Positions 26,801-41,800 of a DNA stretch of 64,000 nucleotides are shown in pieces. The position numbers and the translations under genes are program-made. The DNA comes from Carposina sasakii. Lineage: Eukaryota > Arthropoda > Insecta > Lepidoptera > Carposinidae. Under the pieces are notes generated by a model. That model had not been told where the DNA came from, made no database searches, and saw only the letters and a list, made by a program, of their open reading frames with translations. Location: positions 6,262,001-6,326,000 of the forward strand of contig CP053160.1 in NCBI GenBank assembly GCA_014607495.2, given 5' to 3'. How positions within the stretch are numbered: position 1 is the first letter of the stretch; each line of letters starts with the position of its first letter.

Positions 26801-29800
26801 CATTAAGGCAGTATTCATTGTGCAATAGTGTTTTAAAAAAACCGTCAGTGAGATTGTCACCAAAGAGATTTTGGCGTAATAAAAGCGTATTGATCTTTTT
26901 TTTAACAAGTTGCACTTCTTCTAAGAGTTCTGAAACAATTGACCATCAGTGGGGTATTTTATGTCCCCCAATAAACGATGATTCATTGACTGACACTATA
27001 AGACTGATGCTTTTAGCAGTGACACCAATTCACAATGCACTTTTGCAACGGAAATCGACAGTCAATAAACATGAGTTTACTTAGGATTTACGACTGAGCA
27101 TCATCATGCCAGGAAGCTCTTTGAATCACGAGCCATTTTTGATTGAGAATCAGGCCACTCAAAGATTTTCATAAGAGTTTTTGACGTGTCTGAAAATACT
27201 TGAATGCAGTGTTTGGTGTATTTTTAAAGATGAAATACGACGCTCGTGCGCGTGGATATAGTATACTTGGCTGCTTATGTTCAGTCATAGTAAATTACGG
27301 TGTATTAGGAACATATTTGTAGGAAATCGGCTCTGGCTTATACTAACATTGTTATTACGGATAGGCGTTGAGTGGGATATGAGATAAACATTAGTGTAAC
27401 GAGGTTCGTACATTGAGATAGCTCTCGACCGACGAGAGATTTGTAAGTAAACAGCGTCTGCACAGATTTGCTGACTGATTTAATTGAAGGTTCAATAGTC
27501 GTATGTTTATGAATTCCTAGTAGTTTATATAAAATATGGATTGGCTGTCTTTGAGGTTATTGATATTTTAACTAGGAACATTATGCTGTATATCAAAGTC
27601 TTCTAATATTATTGACATGAAAATGTTCATGCAGAGATGAGTTGTTAGACTTAATTTTGTTAAGCTCAAAGAAATAATGATTTAAAGATGCGGGTTTAGA
27701 TTCATTATTTCTATGTAAAAAATTCTGTGCAGCCGTACTTAACATTGTTATGTGATTCTGTATTTTATGAAATGACTAAAAATGTTTTAATATTACTAGA
27801 TGAATTATTGTTATTACCTACAGATAATGACTAACTTCATCCCAACATAGCCTTAGGTTCAGTCTTGGAAATTATTTATTATTTAATCGTGACCAAACGA
27901 CAATCATGATGACAACATTATTAATTATTGCAACTTGCTACAATGTCATAAATTTTGTATTACATTTGTGGAATATAATGGTTTTATAAATTATAGTGGA
28001 CGCCCGCGACTTCGTCCGCGTGGACTGCAGAAAAAACAAAATGTCTAAATTATCCGGGATAAAAAAAAAATCCCGGGATATAAAGTAGCCTATGTGTTAA
28101 TCCAGGGTGTCAGCTAACTCTATACCAAATTTTATTAAAATCGCTCCAGCCGTTTTTACGTGAAAGAGTAACAAACATCCATCCATCCATACTTACAAAC
28201 TTTCGCATTTATAATATATAACTTTCAACCCTTATTTCACCCCTTAGCTGGTCGAAATTTCAAAAATGCTAGAACAAATGTTTAATGATTTCTTATCAAG
28301 TGCTTAAATATAAAGTTTCATGGTTTTATCTTTTAAAATTAAGAAATCCCATACAAACTTTCAACCTCTATTTCAACCCCTTCATCCCTTTTTTTCGAAA
28401 TAAAAAGTAGCCTATGTTCTGTCTCAGGGTCTAAAGATTGTCTGTACCAAATTTCATCAAAATCGGTTGCGAGGTTTAAGCGGGAAAGCGTAACAGACAG
28501 ACAGACAGACAGACAGAGTTACTTTCGCATTTATAATATTAGTTGGGATTATGTCGCATTGTTTTGGGATCCCATCCTGTGATTACTCTTGCCCTACAAA
28601 TTGAAGAGTGTAGGTATTATGAAGGTTTATGTAAAAATGATGAAGATGTGGAATTCATATTACTAAACTGCGTTGAAGAATATAAAAGTGCTCAATTAAA
28701 CTTTGGGGGATACAAACAAAACTAATAAACAATAAATTCAGCTGTACATAAATTATATTGAAATGATCATTGGTTACAGCCAAAATGCTGCAGACAAAAG
28801 CACAAAGCACCGGTGGTATCTATAACAATCACATAAACCAGTGTAATAGAGTGCAACGGTGTGTAATAATGAAGTAGAGCGGTAAGAAAACACAATAAAA
28901 CTAAGCCCAGGTGCTGTTCAGCTGTTTTCATTCGAAACATACAACCGTGTCCTCGACACTTTTGAATCACCAATCAATTGAGTCAATAAACTTACTCCCC
29001 ACTTTAATCGAAGCTAAACTGAAATGTTCGTTGAAAATGACTATTCACTAACTCGAATAACCCTTAGTTTTGTATATCTTTGCGAGTCATCCTACATCAG
29101 GATTAGTGAGCATTATAGCACTTTGTTAGTGCACTATTTTGTGTATTCTTATTTTCAGCTCACATTATCCGTTTAAAGAGCCATTAAGTAAACTACTACC
29201 ATTTTACGGCGACATTTTAACGACTGCTCTTGAGATTTCTTGTCTCCAACGTCGGACTAAATCATTGTATAATTCTACATTATTGTTATGCTCATTAAAT
29301 AATTCAATAAAACCTTCGTTTTACGATTCAATGAAATTATAATTCGTAAAAGCGTAATTATTTTCACGAGGAGGTGATCTAGGGCAAATTGGAGATGTTT
29401 ATGTGTGTTTAAAGATAATTTATGCGAGTTGTAATCTGTGTTAAAGAACCAACAACTTGGATTCCATTTTAGACTTGAAGCAAAAGGAAAATTTTTGATT
29501 ACCAACTATAATTTTTTTACTAGTGAACTTCTGTTTTGTACTTCTCTAAAAGTAACAGAAGAACTTCTACCAAAAAACTAATTTGTTCCGATTTTGGACT
29601 CTTCGAACTATATAGAAAATTATTCTAATTCAATAGACAATCTTATCTGGTATATAATTGGAGCGCTGGCTTTAGCTACTATTCTGTGCTCCAGAGGCCA
29701 AGGATTAGTGTGTTTGACCTCTGTCTCAGGGCCATTCGCCTGGCGCCATGAGACAAGAGGGTCATTCATGACCCACCGGGCTCACGCATGACCCTCCGTG

Positions 29801-32800
29801 GGCTGGTCAAGATCAACGATGGTGGGAACTTCAACAGATAGATCCATGCTGAGATTACAGACGAAAAGGTATTCCGCCTGTCTGTTTGCTACCTCTCATG
29901 ACAAATTGACTGAACGTTTCTTGGAATAGCCGAATTAAAAATTATTTTTGAAAATTGTAACCTAACCTAACAATTTTTCAAGAGTCCTTCTGTTACAACA
30001 AAAGTTTACCTCCAATTAGATCCTCACTTAAAAGATCTTGATATTGTGAATGCTGCTAACGTGGTTGATCTGTTTTTACAAGTTGCATATTTATGCTAGT
30101 CACAATAATATTTTCAGAATTTCTGAATGCTATTTAGAGCTAGGTTATAAACTAGAACCTATGTCGAATAATATAATTCGATTAAATGCCGGGTCAAACC
30201 CAATAAAAATTATGTTCATACCTACTAACAACAAGTGTTACACTTGTGTTAAAAGCTGCCACGCCAGACGTGGAAACAGATGTATTTAATATTGTTGGCA
30301 AATAGTAAATAGCTATTATAATTTAGTAGACGGCTTTAAGAACCAGGAGGCGCCATGATGTCGTCTCACGTATGTCATGACCCTCATCGGAATACGACAG
30401 ATATGCGGTAAAATTGTTAATTGTACGTTTTTTTTATCACTATAGCTAAACATCCGATCTTCCGAATTACTTTGCTCTATATGTGCACCGTACATTTTTA
30501 TTTATCATGGGAAATGTATTTTTTTTGACTATATTATTTTTTCAATAAGTATTTCGTATGGTGTCGGCAGGGTAGAATAAAACCATGTCTGCCCGTGAAT
30601 GTCGTAAGAGGCGATTAAGAGATTCCGGAAGGTGGGGAGCTAAGCTTCCTGTGTTGACACACACTGTGTAGACCAGCAAAAACCTCCCTATGTGGCCGTG
30701 TGTTAATTCCATGGATAATTACATATCTACATATTCTGCCTCCGCAATGCTAACGTAGTTATGGAATCACCTTTATGATACTGCAATTCTGGCTACCGTT
30801 ACGGGAATAAAGGTGTATCTGCCGTTTTAAACGAAAAAGATAACTTTACTTCTTTATCAGCCTATTGCAGTCCACTGCTGGACGTAGGCCTCCCCCAGGG
30901 CACGCCGTAAGGCTACTGCCACACGGGGGTTTTGCCCATAGTCACCACGCTGGGCAGGCGGGTTGGTGACCGCAGTGTCATTTTCGGACTATATTGTCAG
31001 CACGGGAGGCGCTGCTGCCCACCTCTCGGAAACCCTTAATCGCCTCGTACGATACCCACGGGCAGGCATGGGGTGGTACAAACTCTACTCTACCGGCACC
31101 ACGCGGTTGTATGATTTTTTTATCATAGCTACATTACTTTCTTCGAGTAACGTTAATTCTATTAGCCACTTCTAAAAATCCTACGCAATAGAGACGAAGT
31201 TTCAATAAAACAGTTCGATGTTGCGAAATTGGTATAATAGGTTTGACCTGTGATTTTAGACCGTTTGTTCGTCTAGACTATCTAGACGGCGACCTATATC
31301 TATAAGATCGGCCATATTTGTTTCGAAGCGCATTTGCGTATTTACTATTTAGGCATATATGGCAATTACGTGGGTGTGACTATCTCGACCATGGACAACG
31401 TGGGCAATACTTAACGCGAAACTTGTTAACATAATATTGTAAATATGGCATACTAACGACTAGTACTAATACCATCTAAGTAATAATAAAGTAGCATATA
31501 GGGAAAATTTGTTATGTTAATTAACACATTTCTATTAGGTAGTTTCACATAGAGGAATAAGTTTAACTGTATTTTACTATAGCGCCCATTTGCTTTTAAA
31601 GATTAAGATCTTATAGGTTCAACGGTTGAAATTAACTGTAGATAATATATGGAAATAATTCATTAATTAATTATTCTTTTTTTTAATATCAATTTGAAAC
31701 AAAAAAAAAATATGCGGTCTAGCTAGCTGGCTGTAGATAAATTGAGTAATGTACGAAATTAGAACTAATTTTCAATGATAATATAAATAAGAAATGCCAC
31801 AATAGCCGAATGGTCTCTTTGTCAGTGAATAGGCACTTTCTAGGCAAACATACCAACTTACGCCGCATCTTGCTTAAATCAGGCACGATGACGGTCAAAT
31901 GTTTGCCTAGCTAATTGTTTTTTTTACAATTAAACACAAGTAATCTTTAGCAAAAGAAAAACCTATACTTAGGACAGGAAAACGTTAACATGTTAACATG
32001 TGTAAGTACATAAAACCATCTGACTCATTGATCGTTTGATCACTATCAGAAGTCATGTGAAAAAAGTTTATTGCTATTATAATGGCAAATCAATGGATGA
32101 CGCACATCAGTGGCAACCGGAATTAATTAGTTTTTGATTTATCTACAATTTCCTTCTAGATATCAGTAATTTAATATTTTACAATCTTTCTGTACAATCT
32201 AGTACTAGGCTTATTTCATATTCATTAAAAACATTTCTCGATTAGCGCTATTTTGTACTTTTGAGGTTTTAAAAGTAACTAGATATTCCTACAAATAAAC
32301 TCAAATAACCATTTGCAGTTCAAAATTAGCGGTTATGCCTCCGACATAAAGGTGGCACAAAGTCCCGAGTAGTCTGACATGCTTTAGTTGGTACTTACGT
32401 AGTGTTAAAAGATATTTTTTTGCTTTTTATAGGGTTTAGCATTTTAAAACCTTTTGTCATAATGATTGCGTACTTTTTTTGGGTAGACTATTGCAGTCAA
32501 CTACTGCACGTAGGCCTCCCCCTGCCATAGGGGGATTTTGTTACTAAAAAGTTCCACTATCTGTTTTTCTGCGGCTCCATCATCAGACCCTTGTTTCCTA
32601 TATATTATGTGTAGCTGACCAAAATTCCCTATAACAATCTAAAAATGACTACTCGTGTCTATTATATTTGAGGATATCCCTAGATTCCTCTAGAGATTCC
32701 ATCATCAGATGTTATGTTTTATATGTAGGTAATCAAAATGCTCAGTAAAAGTGTAAAAACAGACTACATGTGCCTACAATATTTGAGGATTGCCCTCGAT

Positions 32801-35800
32801 TTCTCCAAGATCCCATCATCAGATCCTGATGTGGTGAATATGGGACTAACCTGGAAGCATACCATGACCAACTATTAAAAAAAAATGAAATCAGTTCATA
32901 AATGACGGAGTTCTGAGGTAACACACATAAAAAAAATATATTTTAAAGAAAAACCGGCTTCCTCCACTATGAACCAAAACTCGAGCTTACTAAAGTAAAA
33001 TTTTGCTAAAGGGCAAATATACAGGGTGTTTGTCACAGCCAGGCAAATATTGATACCATGACTTCAGACCATGATTCTGAGGCGGAAAACACTGAAAATT
33101 TTCTCAGGAAAATTCCAAAAATTTTCTTAATTTTTTTCGTATTTTCAGGAAAAAATAGTTTAATAAGGCCTTAGATGATGACTTAAAAATAATTTTAACA
33201 AAAAAAAAAAAAAAAAAAAGTTGCACTCAAAAAAGTTCAAATAATTGATCAACCCTAAGTCACAAGTGATCCAAAAAACAGCAATGTGTCACACAATAAC
33301 TAATAAGCCCATTTAATTAGTCACAGGATCGCCCAATACAACTGGCGCGGAGAGCAAAGATTACTTATAATCAAATCAAAAATACATTTCCTGCGAGTAA
33401 TAACACTGTCGTATAACTCCACACAATGGTACTTGTTCAGCATTTCAGTATTTGCCTGGCTGTTGTATGTACCCACACCCTGTATTTTGCGTTAAGCCGT
33501 GTACGAAGTTTAGAAGGCATTATCCGTCATCTCGTTATTCTCATGTCTACCTCTTCCTCTATAACCATCTTACTTCGGACACGGCTTAACGCAATATATA
33601 ATTACACGACTTACACAATTATCTTCATTTTCATAAGCCTATTGCAGTCCACTACTGGACGTAGGCTTCCCCCTGCCATAGGATGTTGTTACTAAAAAGT
33701 TCCTCTATCTGTTTTTAGGCGGCTCCATGATCAGACCCTCGTTTCCTTTATATTATGTGTAGCTGACCAAAATTCTCTATACAAATCTAAAAACGGACTA
33801 CGCGTGCCTATTATATTTGAGGATATCCCTAGATTCCTCAGAGATTCCATCATCAGATATTATGTTTTATATATAGGTGACCAAAATGCTCTGTAAAAAT
33901 GTAAAAACAGACTATATGTGCCTACAATATTCGAGGATTGCCCTCGATTTCTCCAAAATCCCATCATCAGATCCTGATGTGGTGAATATGGAACCAACCT
34001 GGAAGTATACCATGACCAACTGTAAAAAAAAATTGAAATCGGTTCATAAATGACGGAGTTCTGAGGTAACACACATAAAAAATAAAAATCAAAATAAAAA
34101 ACTAACAGACGAATTGATAACCTCTCTTTTTGAAGTCGGTTAAAAACATACAGACGAATTGATAACCTCTCTTTTTGAAGTCGGTTAAAAATCTTTATTA
34201 ATAGCAGAGCGTGGCAATTAGATATGCTCCTTATGATTACATTAATGTAGACTTCGTTGTCCACACCAAATCTCATTCCCGTGGAGAAAAACTGTGATAA
34301 TACTTTATTAGTCTTGCTCCCTTATCTCTTCAAGTGACATATATACTGCCGATTAGTACGCCCGGTAGTTTCGATTGTATATTGTCTACCATTCACTTAA
34401 TCACTCATTAACGGATTACATTTTACAGTCGATCCTATAAACTCTTAAGTAATAGTGAGCGTACATCTACAATAAATTAAATTAATTGTGCTGAAACTAT
34501 TTCAAGCAATTATGCATTATGTATATCTAATTAATGCACCGACACCTTGATTCAGTTAATTAGCGTTCATTTGACTGTGGGCCGACATAATTTTGTAGTA
34601 TACGCCGAAATAACCCTTCTAATGAAGATAGATGCGAATGTGGTTCTGCATCCAACAGAATAGTAATACAGTCTGCATTTTAGTGGTAGGTAAATGCACA
34701 TAAAAATATAATGCTGTTCCGAAGACTGGGCAAAAACTAAATGTTTTACAGTAATTATAAATATTATTAAGAAATGAAAAAAAATCACCCGAGTGAGACT
34801 TGAATTTCCGACCTCTCACATGTGCTTTGCTCTAACCAACTCAGCTACCGGGTCAATTAACTCGGATGATGAATTTGACCATCTCTTTTAAACTTTTTTA
34901 TTTTTACATTACGTTTTTGGCAATGTTATTTTTTCATCCCGATAGCTATACTCTAGCCAAATCTCGGTAAACAAAGCTGAATACCTCAGCACAATGTTTA
35001 ATTATGAAACGATCAACCATATCCTAGCGGATTATATACTATAAATCAAATAATTTTTAAGTAAGTACCTAATACTTACTTGATTAGATACAATAATATT
35101 GCAAATACGAATGGTCTACCACTACTTGGCAAGAGAAAATGGAATGAGTGTGGAAAAACACAAACGCTGACTATATCATAAATAATGAAGTGTACCTAAT
35201 GAGAGAGTTGTGTAGCCAGGGACACCGAATAATGAGTGAAACAAGTGAATATATAGTTTGTGTATTAAGCAGGAATTTTGAATAATGAATCATTTACCTC
35301 AGGCTCTAAAATTTATAGTCGCATTCTATAGGTATAACCCCAAAGAGTTGGCCAAAAAGAAAATGCACACCCACTTATGGTCGTGCAAGAATTATTTGCA
35401 ATATTACCAATTCAGCGCGAGACGTATTCGTCTTGTTTATTCAGTGCATATCAAACGAAGTGGCCTCGTACTCCGATGTACTGATAGGTCTGGGGCGCTT
35501 TGAAGTAATGATAGCAGAAGGCAATAGATAGTTCTTGTTTCCATTATTATTAAGTATTTTTACTAGGTTTACATTTCATGCCGCAAAATAAATGTCAAGT
35601 TTAGAAATTTTTGAAAAAGTTGAAAGTTTGAGTCATTCTTCGGTGAGTTTATTAGATCTATAAATATCACATTTGAGTGAAGCTAAAGTACTACGTTTAA
35701 GCTTATAAAAATGATACCCACATTCGGTCCTAACGGATATTATTTCCACAAATAAGTACCGTATACACACAACGACCATCTGTTGTATTTTGATATCGTT

Positions 35801-38800
35801 GTACATCGGTCTTTCTTTAGTTCTTAATTAAATTCTATCAACGGTTCCACTGCTCTTGCCTTACATGCATTCTTGAATATAGATTTATGTTTTGCAACCA
35901 AATAAGGTCAGCTGCAATTATCTGACTAATTATTTCTATTTGGAAGTAAATATTTAAGCAATAGTTTTTGTATTTATGATTGATTGATATTGATCGAATA
36001 CCGATTAGTTTTACTATAGTCTCTCTGTTTTTTCAAATCTAAAGAAGGCACTCAGTATTTTCGACTTTCCATTTTGATAAGCTGTTAGTGTATTGCAAGA
36101 TAATATAAAAAAGCAAGATTGCTAAGCAACTTTTAATGACTGTCACGTTTTCGAAGTTATTTTAAAGTTTCCAACCAGATCCTCGGGTCTTAAGCATCGC
36201 AAGGGTCAAGTTACAAAACTCATCTCATTATTTACTCAATTAAAAGAGCAAACATTGCCGTCGCACTTAAGACGTGACGGCGAAAATGCAAAGAGGTGTC
36301 TGTTTGTGAAACCAATTTACACCTTATTATTTCAACGTACGAAGTAATGAGTAATTATCGCAGGCAGACAAGCAGGAAGTAATATACAAACAGAGGCCTT
36401 TTTAAACTAATATGTCCTCCTTGTTTCTTTGACCGAGATAAGCTTTATATTGATCCATAATTCTTTAAATTGAAGATTGTGGAAGTGGCTATAGGAGCGC
36501 ATATTTATGCCGAGTTAGTTAAGAGAAATGCAAAACACGAGACAGCCCGAGGCGGCGCGACTTGTAGGCGTAAATGCAAATCGGCAGCGTTTCACCGCAG
36601 GACAATGCGCGCCGAGTGTTGTGCGTCTTGTAAACACCAAGAACGCGGTTTGTTGTTCTACTTTTTTGGGTAAACGGTTGTCCGTAAACGGAGGTGCATA
36701 GGCCGCCGCAGAAATACCGCGGGCGGTACAATGCCTCATTCGGCGCCTCCGTACAAGGGAGACGCGGGCGTGAACCCAGTTGTTCGATATTTCCCAAGAC
36801 CACCTCTCCATTTTTGTTAACAGTAAAAATCACCCAATTTTAGTGTTGCACATACACGGCAAACGTGCACGTAATCACGTAGGTGGGTGCAAAATTTTTG
36901 TTATTTGTATCGGATATCGGGCCATTTGTGTCACGCTCTGTACGCTTACTCTCGCAATCTGATTATTTACGTGCGCCGATCGCGATGAAACATTCAAATC
37001 GGGATGCATCGAGAGGCGAAATTATATTTTATGGATATGGCGTTGAACCGAAGCCAACGCTGGCTGCATTCGCAAGGGGCGACAGTTATGCGGGCGTGTG
37101 TGCGGGCACGACGCCGCGTGCATATCGACAACAATAAGACCGCGCCTTGTACAATAAACATTCTTTGCCACAATCATTACGAATATAACCTATAAATTAG
37201 CACAGAGCCGACTGCGAACAAGCGGCTCGGCGTCGGGGGAATTCGCAATGAGGGCCGGGCCCAGTGAAGTCGGCCTCAATGGAATATCTGTGGCCAGTCG
37301 CCGCGCGTCGCGCCGGTCTTGTCGCATCGCCATTACCCTGCCAATTAGACTTTGTGCCCAGGAACGATGCGAAGTGAGCTCGTCATAACGAACACGCATT
37401 CACTCATCGTTGAGGCATTTCCCAGGTTCACAGAAACCATAGACTCAAAAGCATTGCATGCGTGACCCTAATAGTAATAGAAAAGTTATTTGTTCCCTAT
37501 CTATGAGCTCACCACTGTAGGTATAGGTTATATTTTGTCACTATAATACACAAAATATTCTAAAGTTTCTAATTCGCAATAGGCTCTGATTTTAAATATT
37601 GTTTATGAATTAATTCTATCAACCTAGCTGATAAGGAAATTGCAAATAAAATCATTTAACTCAATCTTATCTAGTATATTATTGTAGGTTAATAGTTAAT
37701 TAGGTCGAGTAATTCATTGAGATTGAATGATATTGTAGACGCAATGTTATTTTAAGAGACATAAGTATCTCCTTAAGAGCAAGCACATTGTTTTAAAGTA
37801 AAGGATCTGATAAGATCATAGTTTTATAGAGAGTATTTATGAGTGATCCTGCTCATAAATCCTTTATTATAGTTTTTTTTTTGTTTTTTATAATTAATAG
37901 GCTTACAGTCTTACACCTTCGAGAGAATACCCAGCTTTTTGGCAGCTAGTTGGGCCTTCGACTCAATATAGGAGCTAATAGTGTACCATTATGGAAACTG
38001 TATATGTGGCAGTAGAAGAAACTAATGGGTAGTACATATGGTTTCGCGAACCTGGAACAAATGTTTTAGATATGCTCTACCTTAAAATAAGTAAATTTTA
38101 AGTACCATTTATCATATCTACATAAACATAATATACACACGGCTGTGTTCTCGAAATGGAGTAGTCGGAATTGCAAGATCATAGAAGGGATCTCATAGCC
38201 ACGTTTAGCAAGTTCCTAGCTTGTTGCCTGGGAGAATGGTCGAGTTGATTAGCCGATTCTTACGACATACACGGAAGGATGCAGCTGATGTGTTCTTATG
38301 AACATTTAATGTTACCTCCGCTGATGCGAAGCTTTTATTATAGCCGTAAGTATTATTACGAATTTCTGTAGGTACAGCTCTAGAGATAATAAAAAATAGA
38401 CATAATTATAAAACCAGACTTAAATTAGTTAAATTTAGACTAATTTTAGACCAATAAGTACATGTTCAGTTAAAATTAGTTCAGCTGAAAGGCCGAGACA
38501 GGAAAGAAAAGGCTGAACTTACCAATGTTGACAGGGTGAACGTATAATGGATGTTTGTTTCTGAGTCACATATATTATGTTTCAATCCACTCGTTTATTT
38601 ACAATGTTAATAGTTTGGTGTGTGAATATTAATTAACTAAAAAGTTTCCTTCTACGAGTATTAAAAAAAGTGTTATTCAATGTGTCGTTGCCGTTGTAAA
38701 CATCTCACTTACCTACCTTACTGTTTATTCATATTCTTCAAATAGTTGGCAAAGAAACTAATATTAGTAAAGAACAGTTACGTAGACGCTATTAACGAGA

Positions 38801-41800
38801 CATTAAGAATCTTTTAAAAAGAGTAACTTTAGAAACCATTATTAGATTGCGACTCTTGTACACGAAGTTAGTAAGCTAGGTATAATGTTAATAAGAATAA
38901 AAATAGCTCTAAAATTCTGATAAAGAAGTGTCTCAAGTGTCACCATAAGAAACCCATCAAATTAATGTCTCCATTTTATTAGTATTTATAAAATGTTCAA
39001 TATTAATATTAAGATATTCCACTATTATCATTATAATAAGATAATTACGTGACTGAAACCGTCTGAAAATATTTCTGTCGTTACGTCAGCAGACGCGTCG
39101 TCATTTGTACTGAAATACACATTTTTCTACGCACGAGGTCAAGGTGTTGTCTGGTGCAATTTTATTATTAATCTTATAGAGATATATATTATACATACAG
39201 ATGGCTGTGTTTCTGAATTGGTATAGCAAGAACTGTAGGATCACGTAAAAAATCTATTTCCACGAGTGACAAGTTGCAAGCTCATCGCCTAAGAGAACGT
39301 CCAGAGCTCTATAGTCGACTATTACGAATTGCACGGAAGGCGATGCAGCTGATATATTCAAATGAATCCCCGCAATAGTACGGAAAATCGTATAGGTTTT
39401 TTTAAAATAAAATAGATGACGAGATGCCCTTGGGATATTCTCTTTGAATGATAAACCTCGTATTTGCGGCATACTGTCACGGAATGAGAACATAGAGACA
39501 AGTGGAGAATCTGAAGGACTCCCTATAAAGTTTAAGATTATTGTATTGCGGTTAGAAGAAAAATATAGGTACCCCGTGACAGGTAACTTGTGTTCTTTTC
39601 ATTCTTATATGTGGTTGAAATTTGACCACGACCGACCACTTTCCATTTAGGTAGATTTGATAGAATCTATTTTATTTGCTGTAATATTGTATAAGCTCGC
39701 TGAAGATAAAAAGTATATACCTAAATAATATGAATAATTATATTTTACATACAATATCGCGTCCATGCGAAATATCTATAAATATCCGTGAAAATTGTGA
39801 TTGCATGTACTTTAATTCTGTTTTCTTTTTAAACCACGCTATTTGTTACACTAAATTATGTCTTCTCTTATGAAGGTGACCTTAGTTTTTTGCAAATACA
39901 ATTTTGCACTGATTTGTGTCTATTACCTATATATTGGAAACGTCTATTGTATTTGTTTTAAGGTAATCATGGACAGCTTGCTATTCTTTTTAAGGGCATG
40001 TTAATTAAGTGGTTCATTTTTCAGTTAATTATTCAGTTGTTAAATATCTTGAATGGTATATTGTTTGAATGGTATAGATTTGATCCTCTATAACACGTCT
40101 TGAATAGACGCTAATAAATTATAATGCCTGTAAATATGTGAGCGTTTAATGTGGTTATTGTTTGAGTCTGCCTGATGTCTTCAGCTTTACACAAAATCAT
40201 AATCACGCAAAACAAAACGATAAGATAACAAGCTTAAACAAATTAAATCCTTCAACACACACGCGAGGCTGTTTACTTAGTGTTTATACTATGGTTACTT
40301 ACCCATTATTATGAAGGGAGCACATGGAAGAAATGTGATAATCATTACACCTATGACCGTTAATTGTGGGTCCGTGAGTGATTTGAAGAACCGCCCAAGA
40401 GCTGTATTTAATGGATCCTTTCGCAACTCGATGCGAATAAAGATATTGGAATGGGACCAATCGGAACGCAATGGCGTTTACTTGTATTTGCAAATAAATA
40501 CTTGGAATACTGATAATTAGTAATAATTAATAAATGTCTGTGTAGAATAGAATAGAATTAGTCTGAAAAGAGGATTAGGTCGTTTTTTGTCATGGCGTGG
40601 TATCTAATTGTGAATCGACCCGTTCCAAAAGATAGTCTGAGAGTTTTGCACCGCTCGAGGAGCGATCCAACTAGTGATGGTCTGCCGCCAGTCACCCGCG
40701 TAACGACTACACTATTTTCTAAGAAAATATGTATTGCCACCTCCTTTTCAACCTTCCTTCATGCCCAGTGCTTATTGACTGTCGTCGGAGTGGCGCCTAA
40801 TATTACATCACTATTGGAAATCTTTCTCGGTGAGGTTAGAGCGCGACTAGACTGGAAAACTTTTTGAGCGTACTTATACTATGCTCGGGCTGGTTTTCAT
40901 ATATGAAGACTTCTTACATATTATTTTATTCTGTGTCATTGATTTCAGAGAAGTATTAATAGAGTAGGAGAAGCTTGGTTGATTTTTCTCGCAGTGAGTT
41001 TCTCGTCACTCTTTTCCTATGCTTCTATGAAATGTTCAGTATACCTATATAATGTCACTACTTCCTGATTTTTTGCCAAAAATCACAATAAATAGGAAAA
41101 TTATTCTTTATTATATTTACATCAATAGTATAATGTATTGACGCCCTTAGGTCCGGTACAACTAGGTATACCTAGCACCTACTATATGTGTAATAGTAAC
41201 TTTATAAATATTCAACACACATCGAATTGCGCGTGTGTTTAAGGATGGAGTAAACTGAGAAGGCTTGATATAAATACTTAACTAAAGAGTCATAGCATGA
41301 ATTACTAAAATAAAACTAGGTGCTAGCAATTTTATAGAAAATTGCAATAAATTCCCAATTTACGGATCTTCTAATTTCGCAATTAAAATAATTATGATGG
41401 GGCCGAGAGAAGCCACTTAATTATACATAAACACACGGTTGTATTCCCCAAAAAGGTTAGCCAGAACTGCAGCTTTACGAAGGAGATCTGTATGTCATGA
41501 ATTTATTATTAACATTACAAACATACGCCACAGAATATCTAATACGTAGTTTAATAAGAAGATTCTTGGGAATATTTTAAAACCTGTTGCCATAAATTTT
41601 ACATAAAACCTATCAATGACTAATCCATTGTTTTGATTCAATACATAGCTACCTAGATTAATTCATGCTTGTTTATCCTGTTATTAAGTTTATCTGAAAT
41701 ATAATCTTATATTTCTAAAAGTATATAGGAAAACATCTATACATATAATAAAAATGTAACGGATCGCTATCTGTACATGGAAGATATATGTGAAAAAAAA

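Noticed and set aside
36515..36833. overlapping ORFs on both strands in the GC-rich island
   Set aside because: Long frames in several phases are expected from base composition; no domain and no splice-site support.
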